Shown: positions 22,801 through 33,389 of the stretch, piece by piece
How positions within the stretch are numbered: the first letter of the stretch is position 1
Layout of the letters: each line of letters starts with the position of its first letter
Notes under the pieces: generated by a model
Told to the model about the DNA's origin: nothing
What the model saw: the letters and a program-made list of their open reading frames with translations, nothing else
Databases searched by the model: none
DNA from: Oasisia sp. SBJ-2009
Taxonomy: Eukaryota > Annelida > Polychaeta > Sabellida > Siboglinidae
DNA: 64,000 nucleotides
Direction: 5' to 3'
NCBI GenBank assembly: GCA_964017155.1
Contig: OZ024866.1
Span: forward strand, 21,238,826 to 21,302,825
Made by a program: the position numbers and the translations under genes

Positions 22801-25600
22801 AAGTTTAGTATATATAACTTCGTGAGCGCTTGTGATTTCTGGTTTTGTAACAACTACGCGACTGAATAGTGAATGCAAGCTGGTTGGACACAATTAGATG
22901 AGGCAACTTATAAATTAATATGATAAATCCATTTACAATATCTTCTGGGCAACATGTGCTTTGTATAGATTCAAACACATATTACTTACCTTCCAAATCA
23001 GTCGATGATCCCTTTATTTGAACCAGCCTGTGTTGATTCCGTCACGGTCTTTATGGTGGGGATGTCTGGAGCTGAAACACGATGCAAACTGTAACGACGA
23101 TCTTGTGAAGTGTCCAGGTAAATTAATTCCAGCGCCTCAATCAAGAGATTATTGCATTGATGACACCCACCAAACATGATCGATTAGTTACGTTTTTACG
23201 CGATCCGTACACTTTTCAACATGGCTCCGTAATGTATTTATAAAAAATTAATATACTTGATATGACCACGTTGTTGTTTTTATATATTTTAGCTGTATCT
23301 ATCTTTTATTTGTGTTACTGAATTAACTTACTGACATAACTTATTATTTCATGGTAATTGTTAATTAGCATATATGTATGTGGATGTATGTATTACTTGT
23401 TTAATATTTTTAGCGCCTTATTACTGGTAATGATAATGATGATGATGATAATAATAATAATAACAATCATAATAATAATGCGGTGGATGTTTTGATTTTC
23501 GACAAAACCCGTCACATTTAATAACAATGCTATGTTAAATTGTGGATTTTCTTATGAGCTAATCTGGTTGAAAAGGAATGTAGGTGTACAACGGTCAAAC
23601 ATCTCCTTACGTTTTATCGTCACATGTTTGCGTGTGAGCATGCTTAGTTCAGCGTGTAGAGAATCTGATTATCAATGTTCAATACAATTAGTTACAAGGT
23701 ATATTTTTAAAGATGATTGTGGTTAAACGTACGTTCTTATCACTGTCACGTACCGATGCAAAGAGTCTTGAATGTAGTAACACCCGTACGTGCTCCGGCC
23801 TCACTGGTGTCATTATGTTGGCGATAAGGTTCAACCTTGACTGAGTAGTTGGTGTTGATCTGTAATCCGGTGATGTGCGACTCAAACCGATCTGTGCTAG
23901 AATTGTGTGGGTGTTTGGACATGTTCTTATACGACCCTCCTTCCGCTTGGAGCCAGACGGTGTAGTAGTAGTGAGTCTCCAGACCGGAAGTGATGTTCCT
24001 TGCGCTCGGCCACCTCACTGTCACGGATGAGCTGCTGATGCCTTCAACTTCTGGTTTGTCGGATGATGCAAGACGCGGAGTAGCTAAATAATAATTATAC
24101 CATATATATTCCGATGACATTGCTACTTTAAAATGTCAAGTGTGTAATGCGTGTATTCTGTAGAAAGACATATATTCGTTTACATGAATTTAAAAGAATA
24201 ACAATAATATAGAATAGTCACAGCAATACTGCTGTCATGGGGCAGAGCATTATTACAGGAACATGTTGACGAAAATAAAAGTATAAAACAAATATTTCCA
24301 AAAGCCCAACACCGTGTAAACACAAGGTCACGGGGTCACATTGGTAATCATGATTATGAAGATGATGTGTATTATTGCATTAAGGTCGAATTATTATATT
24401 ACTGGTAAAGTATTACTAGAACTAATTACCGAATGGTTCTATATATTGTATTGTATGTTATACATTTTGTTGTGCGTATTCTCAAAATACACAGGAAGTA
24501 TGTAGCTATTTACTTATTTACTTACAAATGTATGTCTTGCAAATGTCTGACATGTACCACGTCTCACAGCCAGTAGTGCAGTGTCCGTCCGTGATATCAC
24601 ACGTCTTCCCTTCCTTGCAATATCCGCAGTCCTCTTCACAGTTCTTCCCGTAAGTTCCAGGTTCACAGTCTGCATAATAATACATCATAATAATGACGAA
24701 TATACCACAACCATTCTCGCTGAAACCATCAAATCTACACAACCGCCAAATCTGGATCCATGCAGATGTATAGGTAGGGATGTGTGTATATATGTTTGTA
24801 CGCACGTACGTATGTATGTAAACATCTATTTATGTATATATATGCACGAGGCGCGGGTTTGTATTGGTGTAACACATGTGCAAAGCTAAACACCAAACAC
24901 CTACAATCCCACCTTCTAGTCAAGACGACCCAACACCATTTCAGAACAACACAATAAACTGGATTGCAAATGTTCAACTACAAGCTTTGAACCATTACCA
25001 TAAATGTCGTCATTTAATCTGATATTACGTTCCGATTGTTAATTAATATAAGTCTAATGAGAGTATTGTGTTGAATGATACAATATGTGAATAGTACTAT
25101 TTGATAAACGCGTACATATGTTATGCTTACGCATAGCACAGGGACATAAGCAAGACAACTCTGTCATATGGGATGCATCGTACATCATATCGATGCAACA
25201 TGCATGTTTAGTCAACAATGTCGTGGTGCCAAGCTATATTATGCCTGAAGCTGTCTTTCAAACGGGTTTCAGAACAGGCAGCAGACAACGTAATATTTAC
25301 TTACATTTTCTTGTCACTTAAACACCGCACAAATCGTTTCAAATTTTGATATAATATATATTCTTCTCATGGGAAAAAACGTGATTCAGAGATTGTTGGT
25401 CAACAAGTCACTAAATATACGATAAATAAAATAATTTGACTTGAAACTTATTATAAGTTCAAAAGAGTGCAGATTATGTACAGTATGGTCAGTAAAACAA
25501 AACAAACCTTTTGTGCTGTCTGGCTGCTGCTTGCCTGGGTCACATTCATCACAGCCGATGACGTCGTTACAGGTACTGGTACACGGACAATTACTGCATG
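18435..25600 (-). CDS. multi-exon EGF/FN3/sushi transmembrane receptor, 3' portion
   Basis: Ten exons in order on the minus strand encode: EGF-like (25600-25508), EGF-like (24669-24526), FN3 (24083-23754), second FN3 split over two exons (23071-22990, 21992-21773), sushi/CCP (21405-21229), Thr/Ala-rich stalk (19691-19644), transmembrane segment (19286-19140), and two short cytoplasmic exons (18914-18841, 18505-18435) ending in TAG. Codon phases join correctly at every junction except where two lesions intervene: a one-base loss in exon 22990-23071 and a 23-bp duplication in the transmembrane exon. The architecture implies a type I cell-surface protein with a short tail carrying DYDHP and VYDVI tyrosines. 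The 5' exons are outside the window or lost; an R2-type retrotransposon begins just upstream at about 25690. I know no exact named orthologue. It could be an allele with truncating variants, a pseudogene, or a gene with sequence errors. Confidence 0.8.
18841..18914 (-). CDS. receptor exon: juxtamembrane cytoplasmic segment
   Basis: 74 nt between the acceptor TTCACATCTCAG and donor ACAG|GTAAAT. It encodes [20 protein letters not shown] and EMET. The basic start fits the inner side of the membrane. Phases are 2 in and 1 out. Confidence 0.75.
19140..19286 (-). CDS. receptor exon: transmembrane segment with a 23-bp tandem duplication
   Basis: The acceptor CTTTGTTTCAG is followed by [20 protein letters not shown], then a hydrophobic helix [19 protein letters not shown]. 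The 3' end holds two adjacent 23-bp copies (19146-19168 and 19169-19191, one mismatch). Removing one copy makes the exon 124 nt and restores the phase to the next exon (VMR|MRINN). With both copies the frame runs into TAA eight codons past the helix, deleting the cytoplasmic tail. Confidence 0.75.
19300..19640. repeat. microsatellites in a receptor intron
   Basis: (TA)n at 19312-19330, an uninterrupted (CA)n at 19334-19382, TG/TGCG-rich sequence at 19435-19570 and (TA)n near 19514-19526, all inside the intron between stalk and transmembrane exons. Confidence 0.85.
19644..19691 (-). CDS. receptor exon: Thr/Ala-rich stalk
   Basis: The acceptor ATATTTTCAG is followed by [15 protein letters not shown]. 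It joins the sushi exon in phase through a split Glu codon. A donor at GTG|GTGAAG (19644) joins the transmembrane exon in phase. A second donor at CAG|GTAAGG (19633) is stronger by eye but would put the next exon out of frame. Probably an O-glycosylated spacer. Confidence 0.6.
19806..20900. repeat. intronic simple repeats and a dispersed CGGCCGCCATCTTTAAAAATGG family
   Basis: (TA)n then (GA)n at 19809-19871. A block starting GCAACATTAATGAATACGGC at 19874 recurs at 20190 with one change, and both continue through a palindromic CCGCCATCTTTAAAAATGGC word. Looser palindromes of the same type lie near 20060 and 20370. CATTAAGAGCCCTCACTA occurs at 20513 and again at 20852. (TCTC)n at 20788-20833. 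No coding sequence recognised. Confidence 0.75.
21000..21130. repeat. TG/TGCG microsatellite in a receptor intron
   Basis: Alternating (TGTGCG)n, (TG)n and a short (TA)n just downstream of the sushi exon. Simple repeat only. Confidence 0.85.
21229..21405 (-). CDS. receptor exon: sushi (CCP) domain
   Basis: 177 nt, one exon per module. [20 protein letters not shown] opens the domain, followed by [17 protein letters not shown] and [17 protein letters not shown]. Four cysteines, the 'G-Y' and 'W' positions and the closing 'C' fit the sushi/complement-control pattern. Joins in phase to both neighbours (phase 1 in, phase 1 out). Confidence 0.9.
21406..21772. other. receptor intron
   Basis: AT-rich intron. 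Near 21721 there is a short cluster of ACGTGACGT words. No gene. Confidence 0.5.
21773..21992 (-). CDS. receptor exon: second FN3 domain, C-terminal half
   Basis: 220 nt, acceptor CTTTCCATACAG and donor A|GTAAGT. It encodes [40 protein letters not shown] and SIVTANF. The 'Y-x-V-x-L-x-A-x-N' strand is the F-strand signature of fibronectin type III domains. Phase 0 in, phase 1 out; it joins the sushi exon exactly. Confidence 0.85.
22000..22989. other. receptor intron with low-complexity tracts
   Basis: 22150-22300 is a degenerate CTGTCTG/TTTG-rich tract. The rest is AT-rich. No gene recognised on either strand. Confidence 0.5.
22990..23071 (-). CDS. receptor exon: second FN3 domain, N-terminal half, one-base lesion
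   Basis: 82 nt, acceptor GTGTTTCAG and donor AAG|GTAAGT. The first frame reads [20 protein letters not shown] and GIID, then meets TGA. Shifting by one base gives LIWK, which leads in phase into ELKSSG of the next exon, as an FN3 B-strand Trp should. An 83-nt exon would be phase-perfect, so one base is missing. Confidence 0.75.
23072..23753. other. receptor intron
   Basis: AT-rich, with a GAT/AAT trinucleotide tract at 23440-23480. No gene recognised. Confidence 0.5.
23754..24083 (-). CDS. receptor exon: first FN3 domain
   Basis: 330 nt, a whole domain in one exon. It reads [40 protein letters not shown], then [20 protein letters not shown]. The B-strand Trp, the 'L-x-x-N-T-x-Y-x-V-x-V' motif and the length are those of FN3. 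Intact, phase 1 in and 1 out. Acceptor TTATTTAG, donor ATCG|GTACGT. Confidence 0.9.
24526..24669 (-). CDS. receptor exon: EGF-like domain
   Basis: 144 nt. It encodes [40 protein letters not shown] and DICKTYI. The 'PG-x-YG-x-x-C' start is typical of MEGF/laminin-type EGF repeats. Intact, phase 1 in and 1 out, with canonical splice sites. Confidence 0.85.
24670..25507. other. receptor intron
   Basis: AT-rich with (GTAC/TATG)n near 24780-24845. No gene recognised. Confidence 0.5.
25508..25600 (-). CDS. receptor exon: EGF-like domain (most upstream visible)
   Basis: 93 nt, acceptor TTTGTTTCCCAG, donor AAAG|GTTTGT. It encodes [20 protein letters not shown] then [10 protein letters not shown], and joins the next EGF exon in phase through a split Asp codon. 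It continues upstream (phase 1), but the next 2 kb upstream is retrotransposon. Confidence 0.8.
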
Positions 25601-25689
25601 CTGGGAAACAAATACAATAATACACACAAACATATGTACATATATGCATATATACATACATATATATGTACATATACATACTACATACA

Positions 25690-27690
25690 GCCGGCTGAAA
25701 GAACGATGACAGACCAAAACGCCTGCTGCATGGAGAACTGTCAGAGGGGAGGAATGTGTTTCTACTGAGATGCCTGCTAAGGGACACATGCGAGGACCTT
25801 AAGCCTATGTGCCTGGCATTCCTGGACGTGTCCAAAGCGTACCACTCAGTGTCCCACGCTACGCTCCTTTTGGCCGCTGAGAGAATGGGGGCGCCAGGGC
25901 CCTTCATCAGCTACCTCAGGACATTGTATTCGGAGTCGTCGACAGTGTTGCATGTCGATGGCCGGTTCAGTGACCCCCTGAAGCAGAACCGGGGGGTCCG
26001 GCAGGGCGATCCGCTATCGCCCTTGCTGTTTAACTGCGTCATCAACTGGGCGTTGGCGTCTCTGGATCCAGAAATGGGAAAGGTGGTTGGTAGGGGGCCT
26101 TCGCACCTGGCTTTCGCTGATGACGTGTCATCATTGCGGAGTCGGTGGTTGGCCTCCAGCACGTGTGCGGCCAATTTGAGCGATCGTTAGGACGCTGTGG
26201 CATAACGATAAATGTCGACAAGTCCAGGACGCTAAGGATTGCCGTAGACGGTAAGGCGAAGCGGTGGGTGTGCGGGCCCACCCCTTTTGTGTCCCTGGCA
26301 GGCGGTCTTATGCCCGCGGTGACTATATGGCGTATAAATAACTTGGAGTGCACATCAGTGCGAGAGAACGAGACGCAACTCCTGAGGAGTTGCTTACTAG
26401 GGGTCTAAACCAACTTAATGCGGCATCCCTGAAACCGCAGCAGAGAGTCTATATTCGCTGGACCCACCTCTTGCCAAAATTGCATCATAAGTTAGTTTTA
26501 TCTAGATCAAGATCCTGAACAGGTTGGACAGGTTGGTAAGAAAGAGCGTGAGGGCTTGGTTGGCCCTGCCCCACGACGCAACTAACGCCTATATTCATTG
26601 TGATACTAGATACGGTTGCATCCTCCCGTTCCTTTGTGGATGAGGTCAGGAGGTGCGGTGACCCACCGATTAGGGTCGGGGACTTGAGTCACCCCCGCAC
26701 CCGCCGCGAAGGAAGCCCTTGCAGAGCTACTGTATAGCTCTGCAGATGGGTATAGATTGCGCTCCAGCGCCGGGGTCCCGTACGTGCATTCATGGGGGTC
26801 GAATGGCATGGCCTTGATGTCGGGATCGGCGGATATACACGCTGTACAGATACGAGGGGCCACAGTGGCGATGAAGAAGAGAGCGGCTAGGGGACGCCCT
26901 GAGGCAGACACGGCCTGTGAGTGCTGTGGGCGGACAGAGACATTGGGGCATGTACTCCAGGTTTGTCATAGAACTTGGGGGTCCAGAATCAAAAGGCACG
27001 ATGCCCTTATAGAGAAGTTTCTCCTTTCTTTGGAGATCCGGCGCGGGTCAATCCTGCGCGCTCCGGTTATACCTGTGGTAGGTGGTTCTCCACAGATACC
27101 GGATAGGGTGATCTACTTCCAATCCCACTGCTGGGTTGTCGATGCGTCGGTCATTGCAGATAACGCTGACCTAGATAACGTCCATCTGAGCAAGTGTGCG
27201 AAGTATGACACCCCGACTGTCCGCGACTTGTGCCAGTCAAACAGGCCTTCCCATGAGGGCGTACGTGGGTCCATTTGATTCAGGGCCCTCATCTTCAACT
27301 GGCGTGGGGTCATGTCCCGGCGGTCCGCCCGCAATTCCCAAGGCAACAGTCAAACTGTTTGTCGTTGGGGTAGTGGAGTTTGGGTGGCGTATATTCAATG
27401 ACTTTCACCAAACTACCACCCAGTGGTGAGCTCTGGGGAGGTGTTTAACGGTGGCGAATGGCATTGGGGTCGGTTCCCCCATACAAGGCACCTGATTTGG
27501 TAGCTAGCTTTCCAGAAAGCTACAATAGAGAACCTCCGGTTATTTGTTATGTTGGTTAATACTCTTGTAGGATATGATGATGTTATTTTGTTGTTATTAT
27601 TATGACTTGATACATTGTTTAGTCCTGCAATTGTATATACGTGTTAATTAACCCTTGAGATGTAATAAATTCTCTTTTTTTTAGCGATCC
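25690..27690 (+). mobile_element. R2-type non-LTR retrotransposon, 5'-truncated copy A
   Basis: It starts inside the reverse transcriptase (LLRCLLRDTCEDLKPMCLAF) and continues through NRGVRQGDPLSPLLFNCVIN and the FADDV motif. A frame change near 26135 and further breaks between 26330 and 26760 follow. Then comes a CCHC knuckle, CECCGRTETLGHVLQVC, and the endonuclease IPDRVIYFQSHCWVVDAS with SKCAKYD (PD-x12-D and Lys). RT motif A reads FLDVSKAYHS, with FD changed to YH. The 3' UTR reaches about 27690, ending TTAATTAACCCTTGAG...(T)n, where copy B starts at once. It lies in the upstream flank of the receptor gene, in the opposite orientation. Confidence 0.85.
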
Positions 27691-29984
27691 GCCAGGGGTT
27701 GGGATGGCAGAACTACTTCCACGTAGTCCAACCTGGGAGCCGCTTTAAAGTGAGCGATAGCTAAGCGTTCTGTCCTTCACCGTTCTGTCCTTGTGTTAGA
27801 CGAAATGGTAGCAGTGGGTCGAAAGGAAAGAATGCGGGGATACCCTCCAGTTCCACCATGTAATCCCGGGCGGCAAGGCGTGAGTTGAACCGCCCAGGAC
27901 GGTGATGCCTCGGGGGTGAACTCCTCAAGAGACGAAGAATATCCCGAGATTGACGATGATGGCCCACGAGTGCGTGGAATGGGCCCCCACGATGATTGGA
28001 GTCTCAACTTCACGACGAGTCAAGAAACGGCGGTACTCCAGGTTATGGACAATGACGTTCCGCCAAGTTGTAAGCTAACAGCTAGTATAAGCAGTGTTGA
28101 GTTGCCGGTTGTGGCGAGTTATGTGAGTGATGGTGAGGACAGTCCCAGAAGGGAGGCTGAGACGATTGGTGCTGGTGCTCGTCACATGAAGACTCCAGGT
28201 AGGTTAGGGGTGGTCCCCCCAATTCCGCCCTGTAATCCCGGGCGGCAAGACACAAGTCAAACCGTCCGGGACGGTGATGCCGCAGGTGGGGCCCCCCGGT
28301 GAAGAGAGAATGAGTCAGTTTGACGTCAGCTCACCGAGCTGGGCGTCCTTTATGGAGGGAGCTGTTGGCACAGATGTATATAGTGATATGGTGCAGGATG
28401 ACTTTCCTGCCGGCTCTCCAGCTGGTGGCTGTAGCTGGGCCAGCATGGCAGATGACTTTCCAGAGGCGGGGGGCCCCAGCGACTCCATGCTGCGGGATCC
28501 GTCCGCCATTGATACGGTTAACAACAACAGGGACCACGACAGCTGGCATGAGTCCTTCGGCAAGAGATTGTACTCGCTCAAGGCTATTTTGTCGGATGGG
28601 ACTTCTTGGAGTCCCTTGACTTCCGACCCGGCCAGTTGAGCCGAGAACACAAAGAAATGATCGACAAAGAATACGATGAATGGGTCAGACTCGAGCTGGG
28701 ATCTGCCCACAAGAGGGCGCGGAGGCGGGAAGCTGCAGTCCGGGAGGAGGTGACTGGCCCGGCTGCTCGCATGAGCAAAAAGAAGTGAAGGAGGGCTGAT
28801 TACGCTCGGGTACAAAAGCTGTACTGGGCTAACCGTAATGAGTGCTCGCACAAGATCCTGAATGGTGAATGGCAGAATGAGGCTCCCACGGGTGTTCCAC
28901 TGGAGGACCAAGCGTCCTTCTGGAGTCGAGTATTCGGGGAGGAATCTGTAGCCGATGAGCGTTCAGTTCGCCCTTAGGGTATGGTTGGTGTTGTGGAGCC
29001 TTGTGCGCACCACTGCGGCTGATGAGATCTATGCCGCCCTGCGTAAGACCAAGCTTAGGGCTGCAGAGTTAGACAAGATCTCGCGTGATCACATACGGAA
29101 GCTGGATCCCCGTGCCCTTCTAGCGCACTTTAACTTGTGGTTGTATGCTGGATACCAACCTGGCGAATTCCGCCGCAGTCACACGGTTCTCATTCCGAAG
29201 GTGCCCGAACCCTCTGAGCCAGGAGAGTATAGGCCCATTGCCATATCTTCGTACGTGTCGGGAGTGTTCCACCGGCTCCTGTCTGGTCGTCTCTCAGGGC
29301 TCTTGGAGTTCAACTCCCGACAGAGAGCTTTTGTGAAAGGGGACGGTATTGAGGACAACGTGTTTCTCCTCAGATGTCTGCTGAGGGACACATGTGACGC
29401 GCTACAGCCGTTGTCCGTAGCTTTTCTTGACGTGTCGAAAGCCTTCGACTCGGTGTCCCATGCGTCTCTTCTGCTGGCGGCAGAGAGAATGGGTGTGCCT
29501 GGACCCTTTATAAGCTATTTACGCAGCCTCTACACCGAGGCGTCAACGGTCCTTCAGGTCGACGGCCAGTTAAGCGGCCCCATAGTGCAAAACCGTGGGG
29601 TGAAGCAAGGTGACCCTTTATCCCCTCTTCTGTTTAACTGTATCACAGACTGGGCCTTGGAGGCCTTAGATCCCGAGATGGGCGTGGCTGCTGGTGAGGG
29701 CCTCGCCTCAATCACCTGGCATTTACGGATGTCGTCATCATTTGCCAGAGCTTGATTGACTGTCTGCATCTGACAGTTTGAAAAAGCGTTGGGGTGCTGC
29801 GATCTTAGGCTTAATGCGAACAAGTCGAGGACGTTACGAATTGCCGTCAACGGCAAGGCTAAGAGATGGGTTTGCGACCCAAATCCATTCCTGTCTCTTG
29901 CGGGTGGAGTGTTGCCCACGATACCCACCTCCCAAGGGTACAAGATACCCACCTCCCAAGGGTACAAGTTACCCACCTCCCAAG
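27691..29984 (+). mobile_element. R2-type retrotransposon copy B: 5' end, linker and RT, 3' deleted
   Basis: It begins with the family 5' end (TTGGGATGGCAGAACTACTT at about 27699). The finger/Myb region is missing. A Ser/Asp-rich linker (SSPSWASFMEGAVGTD, CSWASMADDFPEAGGPSDSM) follows, then LDFRPGQLSREHKEMIDKEY, and from 28955 a long RT frame with RPIAISSYVSGVFHRLLSGR, the intact motif A FLDVSKAFDSVSHAS and KQGDPLSPLLFNC. Frame breaks fall near 28600, 28788, 28970 and 29735. The linker contains two copies of an ~83-bp block (27836-27918 and 28207-28290). The RT stops at LPTI, where a 24-bp unit is tandemly tripled (29919-29984). Confidence 0.85.
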
Positions 29985-30395
29985 AGCATCTGAAAATGAT
30001 GGATAAGTCTGATGCCACTGCATTAGAAAGCACCGCTAGAGACATAGTTGGTGAAGGTGCGGAGACGGCCGGAGGAGCAGGGGCGGCTCCTGGTGAGACC
30101 GATGGGTACAGCACGTGTGGTGTGTGCGGGATGATATTCCCAACACATACGGGCGCGTCCCAGCACGAGCGACTGGTCTTCCCCGAATGGTACCACAGTA
30201 TTCGGATCCACCTAGTGACGAAGTCAGGGTGGTCCGAGGATGAGATGGTGCTCGTAGCTCGTGAGGAGAATCGGCTGGTGGCAGAAGGACGACATCTGTG
30301 TGGAAATATGGCGGCCAACCCTCGGGTTAATCAGGATCTATTTCGGGCGTTCCCGGGCAGATCGGCCGATGCCATAAATAGGCACTTCAACGAAT
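29985..30395 (+). mobile_element. R2-type retrotransposon copy B2: N-terminal ORF fragment fused to B
   Basis: The frame of copy B runs on without a stop into the N-terminus of another copy: MMDKSDATALESTARDIVG, then a C2H2-type finger CGVCGMIFPTHTGASQHERL, then a Myb-like helix region SGWSEDEMVLVAREENRL and RVNQDLFRAFPGRSADAI. Family resemblance ends near 30390. The remaining open frame to 30534 is unrelated sequence. Same N-terminal layout as copy D (43277). Confidence 0.85.
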
Positions 30396-30539
30396 TCCGC
30401 GGCCACGAGGTTTTTACGTGCGCACAAAGCGGTGACGCGAAAACCGTCTCGTCTACGTGGCACCTGGGTAGCGTTTTCGTTCAACCTCTGTGTTGGCGCT
30501 CTTTTACCGGTCAAGGCTGTCAGTGGCGGTGAAATTCGT

Positions 30540-31200
30540 TGAGCCGGCAAATCAATCTTTCGGTACGTAGTTTTCTTTTTAAAATTTGACCGATATTAAG
30601 CTGAATTTCATCAATTTGAAGATATAGCTGTATTTCAGATGCTTTTTTCGTGGCATGGTATTCAATAGATTTTATTTTTACGTAAATCTACAGGGTTTAT
30701 TTAGTATGTGTGTGAAATTTCATTTGCGCTAGCTCGGGCTAACTGTGGCTTTTGCGATTTCAAAAATAGGTGCATTTTGACTTGATTTGTGTCTATGAAA
30801 CCGAGAGCGCGCCACCAGAAGTGCTTATTGAGATCATGTAGCCTTACCATGACATGATTTATTTGTTTTATGTACCTTTTAATGAAAACAAACAACAGTT
30901 CATGATGTAACTTGTTTAACTTAAGTAAAAAAAAATCCAATAATATTTAAATAAAAAATGGAGGATAGGGTATACCCTAGGATCGTTGTCATCCGCCCTT
31001 CATCCAAAAAATGGGAACAGGGAAGGCATGCTATTCCTATTTAAAATTAATAATTTAATGCAATTCTATAAATGTTACACATTACTAATAATTATTTATT
31101 TTTATTTATTTAAATGCTTGGCATGAATATACAATAATACTGACATAATGTGCCTGATGAATTATTGTAGTTATTGCATACACTTTGAATTGTTTTATTT
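30540..31200. other. unassigned AT-rich DNA
   Basis: No gene or known repeat recognised between two R2-type fragments. It contains short poly-A tracts. Confidence 0.4.
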
Positions 31201-31945
31201 CAGAAATCTCGCACCTGATCCTGTTATGCGTGCTCCGGTGATTCCAGTGAGGGGATATTCCCGTCAGAACCCGATTTAGTGTTGTTCAAGGATGGCACTT
31301 GCTGCGTCGTCGATGTGTCCGTTGTCGCCGACAACGCTGACTTTGACGACGCCCACGTGAGCAAGTGCACTAAGTACAACACTCCGGCTGTCCGTGACTG
31401 GTGCCAGTCTCACTGGCCTTCCCTTGGGGGCTCGTGGGATCCTTTACTCGGGGTCTTTATTTTCAATTGGCGTGGGGCCATGTCCTCTCGGTCCCCCTAT
31501 ATGTACTCTTGTCTGGGGTTATGCCAGTCTGATATGAACATCTTATCAGTATGCGTTGTAGAGTGGGGGTGGCAAATTTATCGCCATTTCCACCGAGGCA
31601 CTGCCTCTTACTAAACGGTCGAGTCAGGGGGTCTCATTGTCTCTCCAGCCCTTTACACCGGAGATCAATCTCTCACTATTTGTCCCTCTCCTATATGAGA
31701 GGTAAAGCACATCCTCGCGGTAGTATTATTCTGTACCATTTATGTTTAGAGCAGGTTCGCTCACATTTAGGTATGCAAGTCCAGTTTGTCGCCTTAAGGT
31801 CGGTAATGCTATGCATGAGTGCATGTAGTCAGGGGTTAATGCTTGTTAATTAAGTTTAGTTAAGACCTTAACACTTTGCATGTCTTATTTTTATTGTATT
31901 CCTATGATTATATTGAGTTGTTATACCACTTAAGTGATGACATTT
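31201..31945 (+). mobile_element. R2-type retrotransposon copy C: endonuclease domain and 3' UTR
   Basis: 5'-truncated copy starting near APVIPVRG. PDLVLFKDGTCCVVDVSVVA holds the PD-x12-D endonuclease signature. SKCTKYNTPAVRDWCQSHWP follows, and the C-terminus SVCVVEWGWQIYRHFHRGTA ends in a stop at 31614. The last ~105 codons are uninterrupted. A one-base shift lies just before the PD motif. The 3' UTR shares words with copy D (CACCGGAGATCA, GAGGTAAAGCACATCCTCGC). Confidence 0.85.
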
Positions 31946-33389
31946 TTTGGGCAATGTAATCCTGGGAGCTCCACAGAGCACAAAGAGAATACAAGGAAAT
32001 AGAATGGAAAAGGCGCAATGAAAGAAACCCACTACATCTGCATCTGCATGGTATGTACTGTATTTATATTCAGTATGATATATTTAGGACTGAAAACTAA
32101 TTGTCGTGTATAAAGGAAAGCAATTTAAAGTAGTTGTTAATATAATTGTTGGTTTTATGAATAGGTTGTTAAATAGGCGAAAGCCGCGTTCTCAATTGTT
32201 GTGATATAACCTGATTTAATATATGGAACCATATTTATATGGATTGGATATCATAAATAACCTAATTCGTAATGGCGACGGAGTGACACCCTCGAGCACG
32301 GCCTTCTACCCCGCTGAAGGACATGCAAGGCAGTGTGTTGCCGTGATGAACATTGTTGTCAGAATGAAAAGCTGACAACAATGGCAGGATCGTTCCCGCC
32401 CGCCGCTCTTTCACAGCAGACGTTCTGCGCCGCATAAATAAACGCTGATCGATTGATAACCGTTGCCGCGGCGCGGCCTTTGATCTTCAAATATTGTGAC
32501 GAGAGCCGCTCGCGCTTTGCGCGAACCGATGCGGAAAACGTTAACCAGGATTCGGTATACGGAAACGCTGCTGTATATTATAAACATTGACAATGCTTGT
32601 ATATATTAAATAACATGGACGGCTTACGCGACCCGATGCGGAAAACGTTAACCAGGATTCGGTATACGGAAATACTGATATACATTTAAAACACTGACAT
32701 TCTTCATATATATTAAATAATATGGACATTATGAATACTACAAGAACATTTGCAGTGACACTTTATTATTGTGTATATATGTGGACACTTTATGATATTA
32801 ATTTATGTTATTAGTGCATAATATTTGTTGTTTACGTACATTTGGCAATATTTAGACTCTTGTCTTTTTACATTGTGTATATTAATTTATGTTATTAGTG
32901 CTTGCTCTATTTGTCGGATGTTTCGATTTGCACGTCAGTTTTCTGAATGACGATATGCAACCGGACACATCAAGGGTAATTCATTATTTGTTTTCAATAA
33001 ATGTATATTGCAGATGTGTATACAACATATGCCATGATTTATATTAGTTTAACTCTTGTGTTACATTCACGTTGCATATATACCCACAGTAATATCATAA
33101 AATAATATATGGTAATAAAAAACTTGCCCAAGATTAATTTGACGATTTATTTCAGCTTTTGCATGGACAGCTGGAGTCCACCCATAGGTTGGAGGCACAC
33201 GACAACATTGCATGTGTGAACACAATTACTGCAAGATCCTGACGAAACGTACACCATGCAGGTACAACCAATAAATGCTGACAGTAATGTTAAAATTAAT
33301 AATCCCACAATACAGCCAATTGTAATTGGTAAAGATTTCTAATATGCCAGTGGTACTGATGTGAATTTTTGCTTTGTTTAAAAATAAAG
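31946..33389. other. AT-rich DNA with a ~106-bp direct repeat
   Basis: CGATGCGGAAAACGTTAACC begins at 32526 and again at 32633, and the match runs ~40 bp. The flanking TATATTAAATAA words also repeat. A possible short exon after TTTATTTCAG near 33157 is not recognised. No gene called. Confidence 0.5.
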
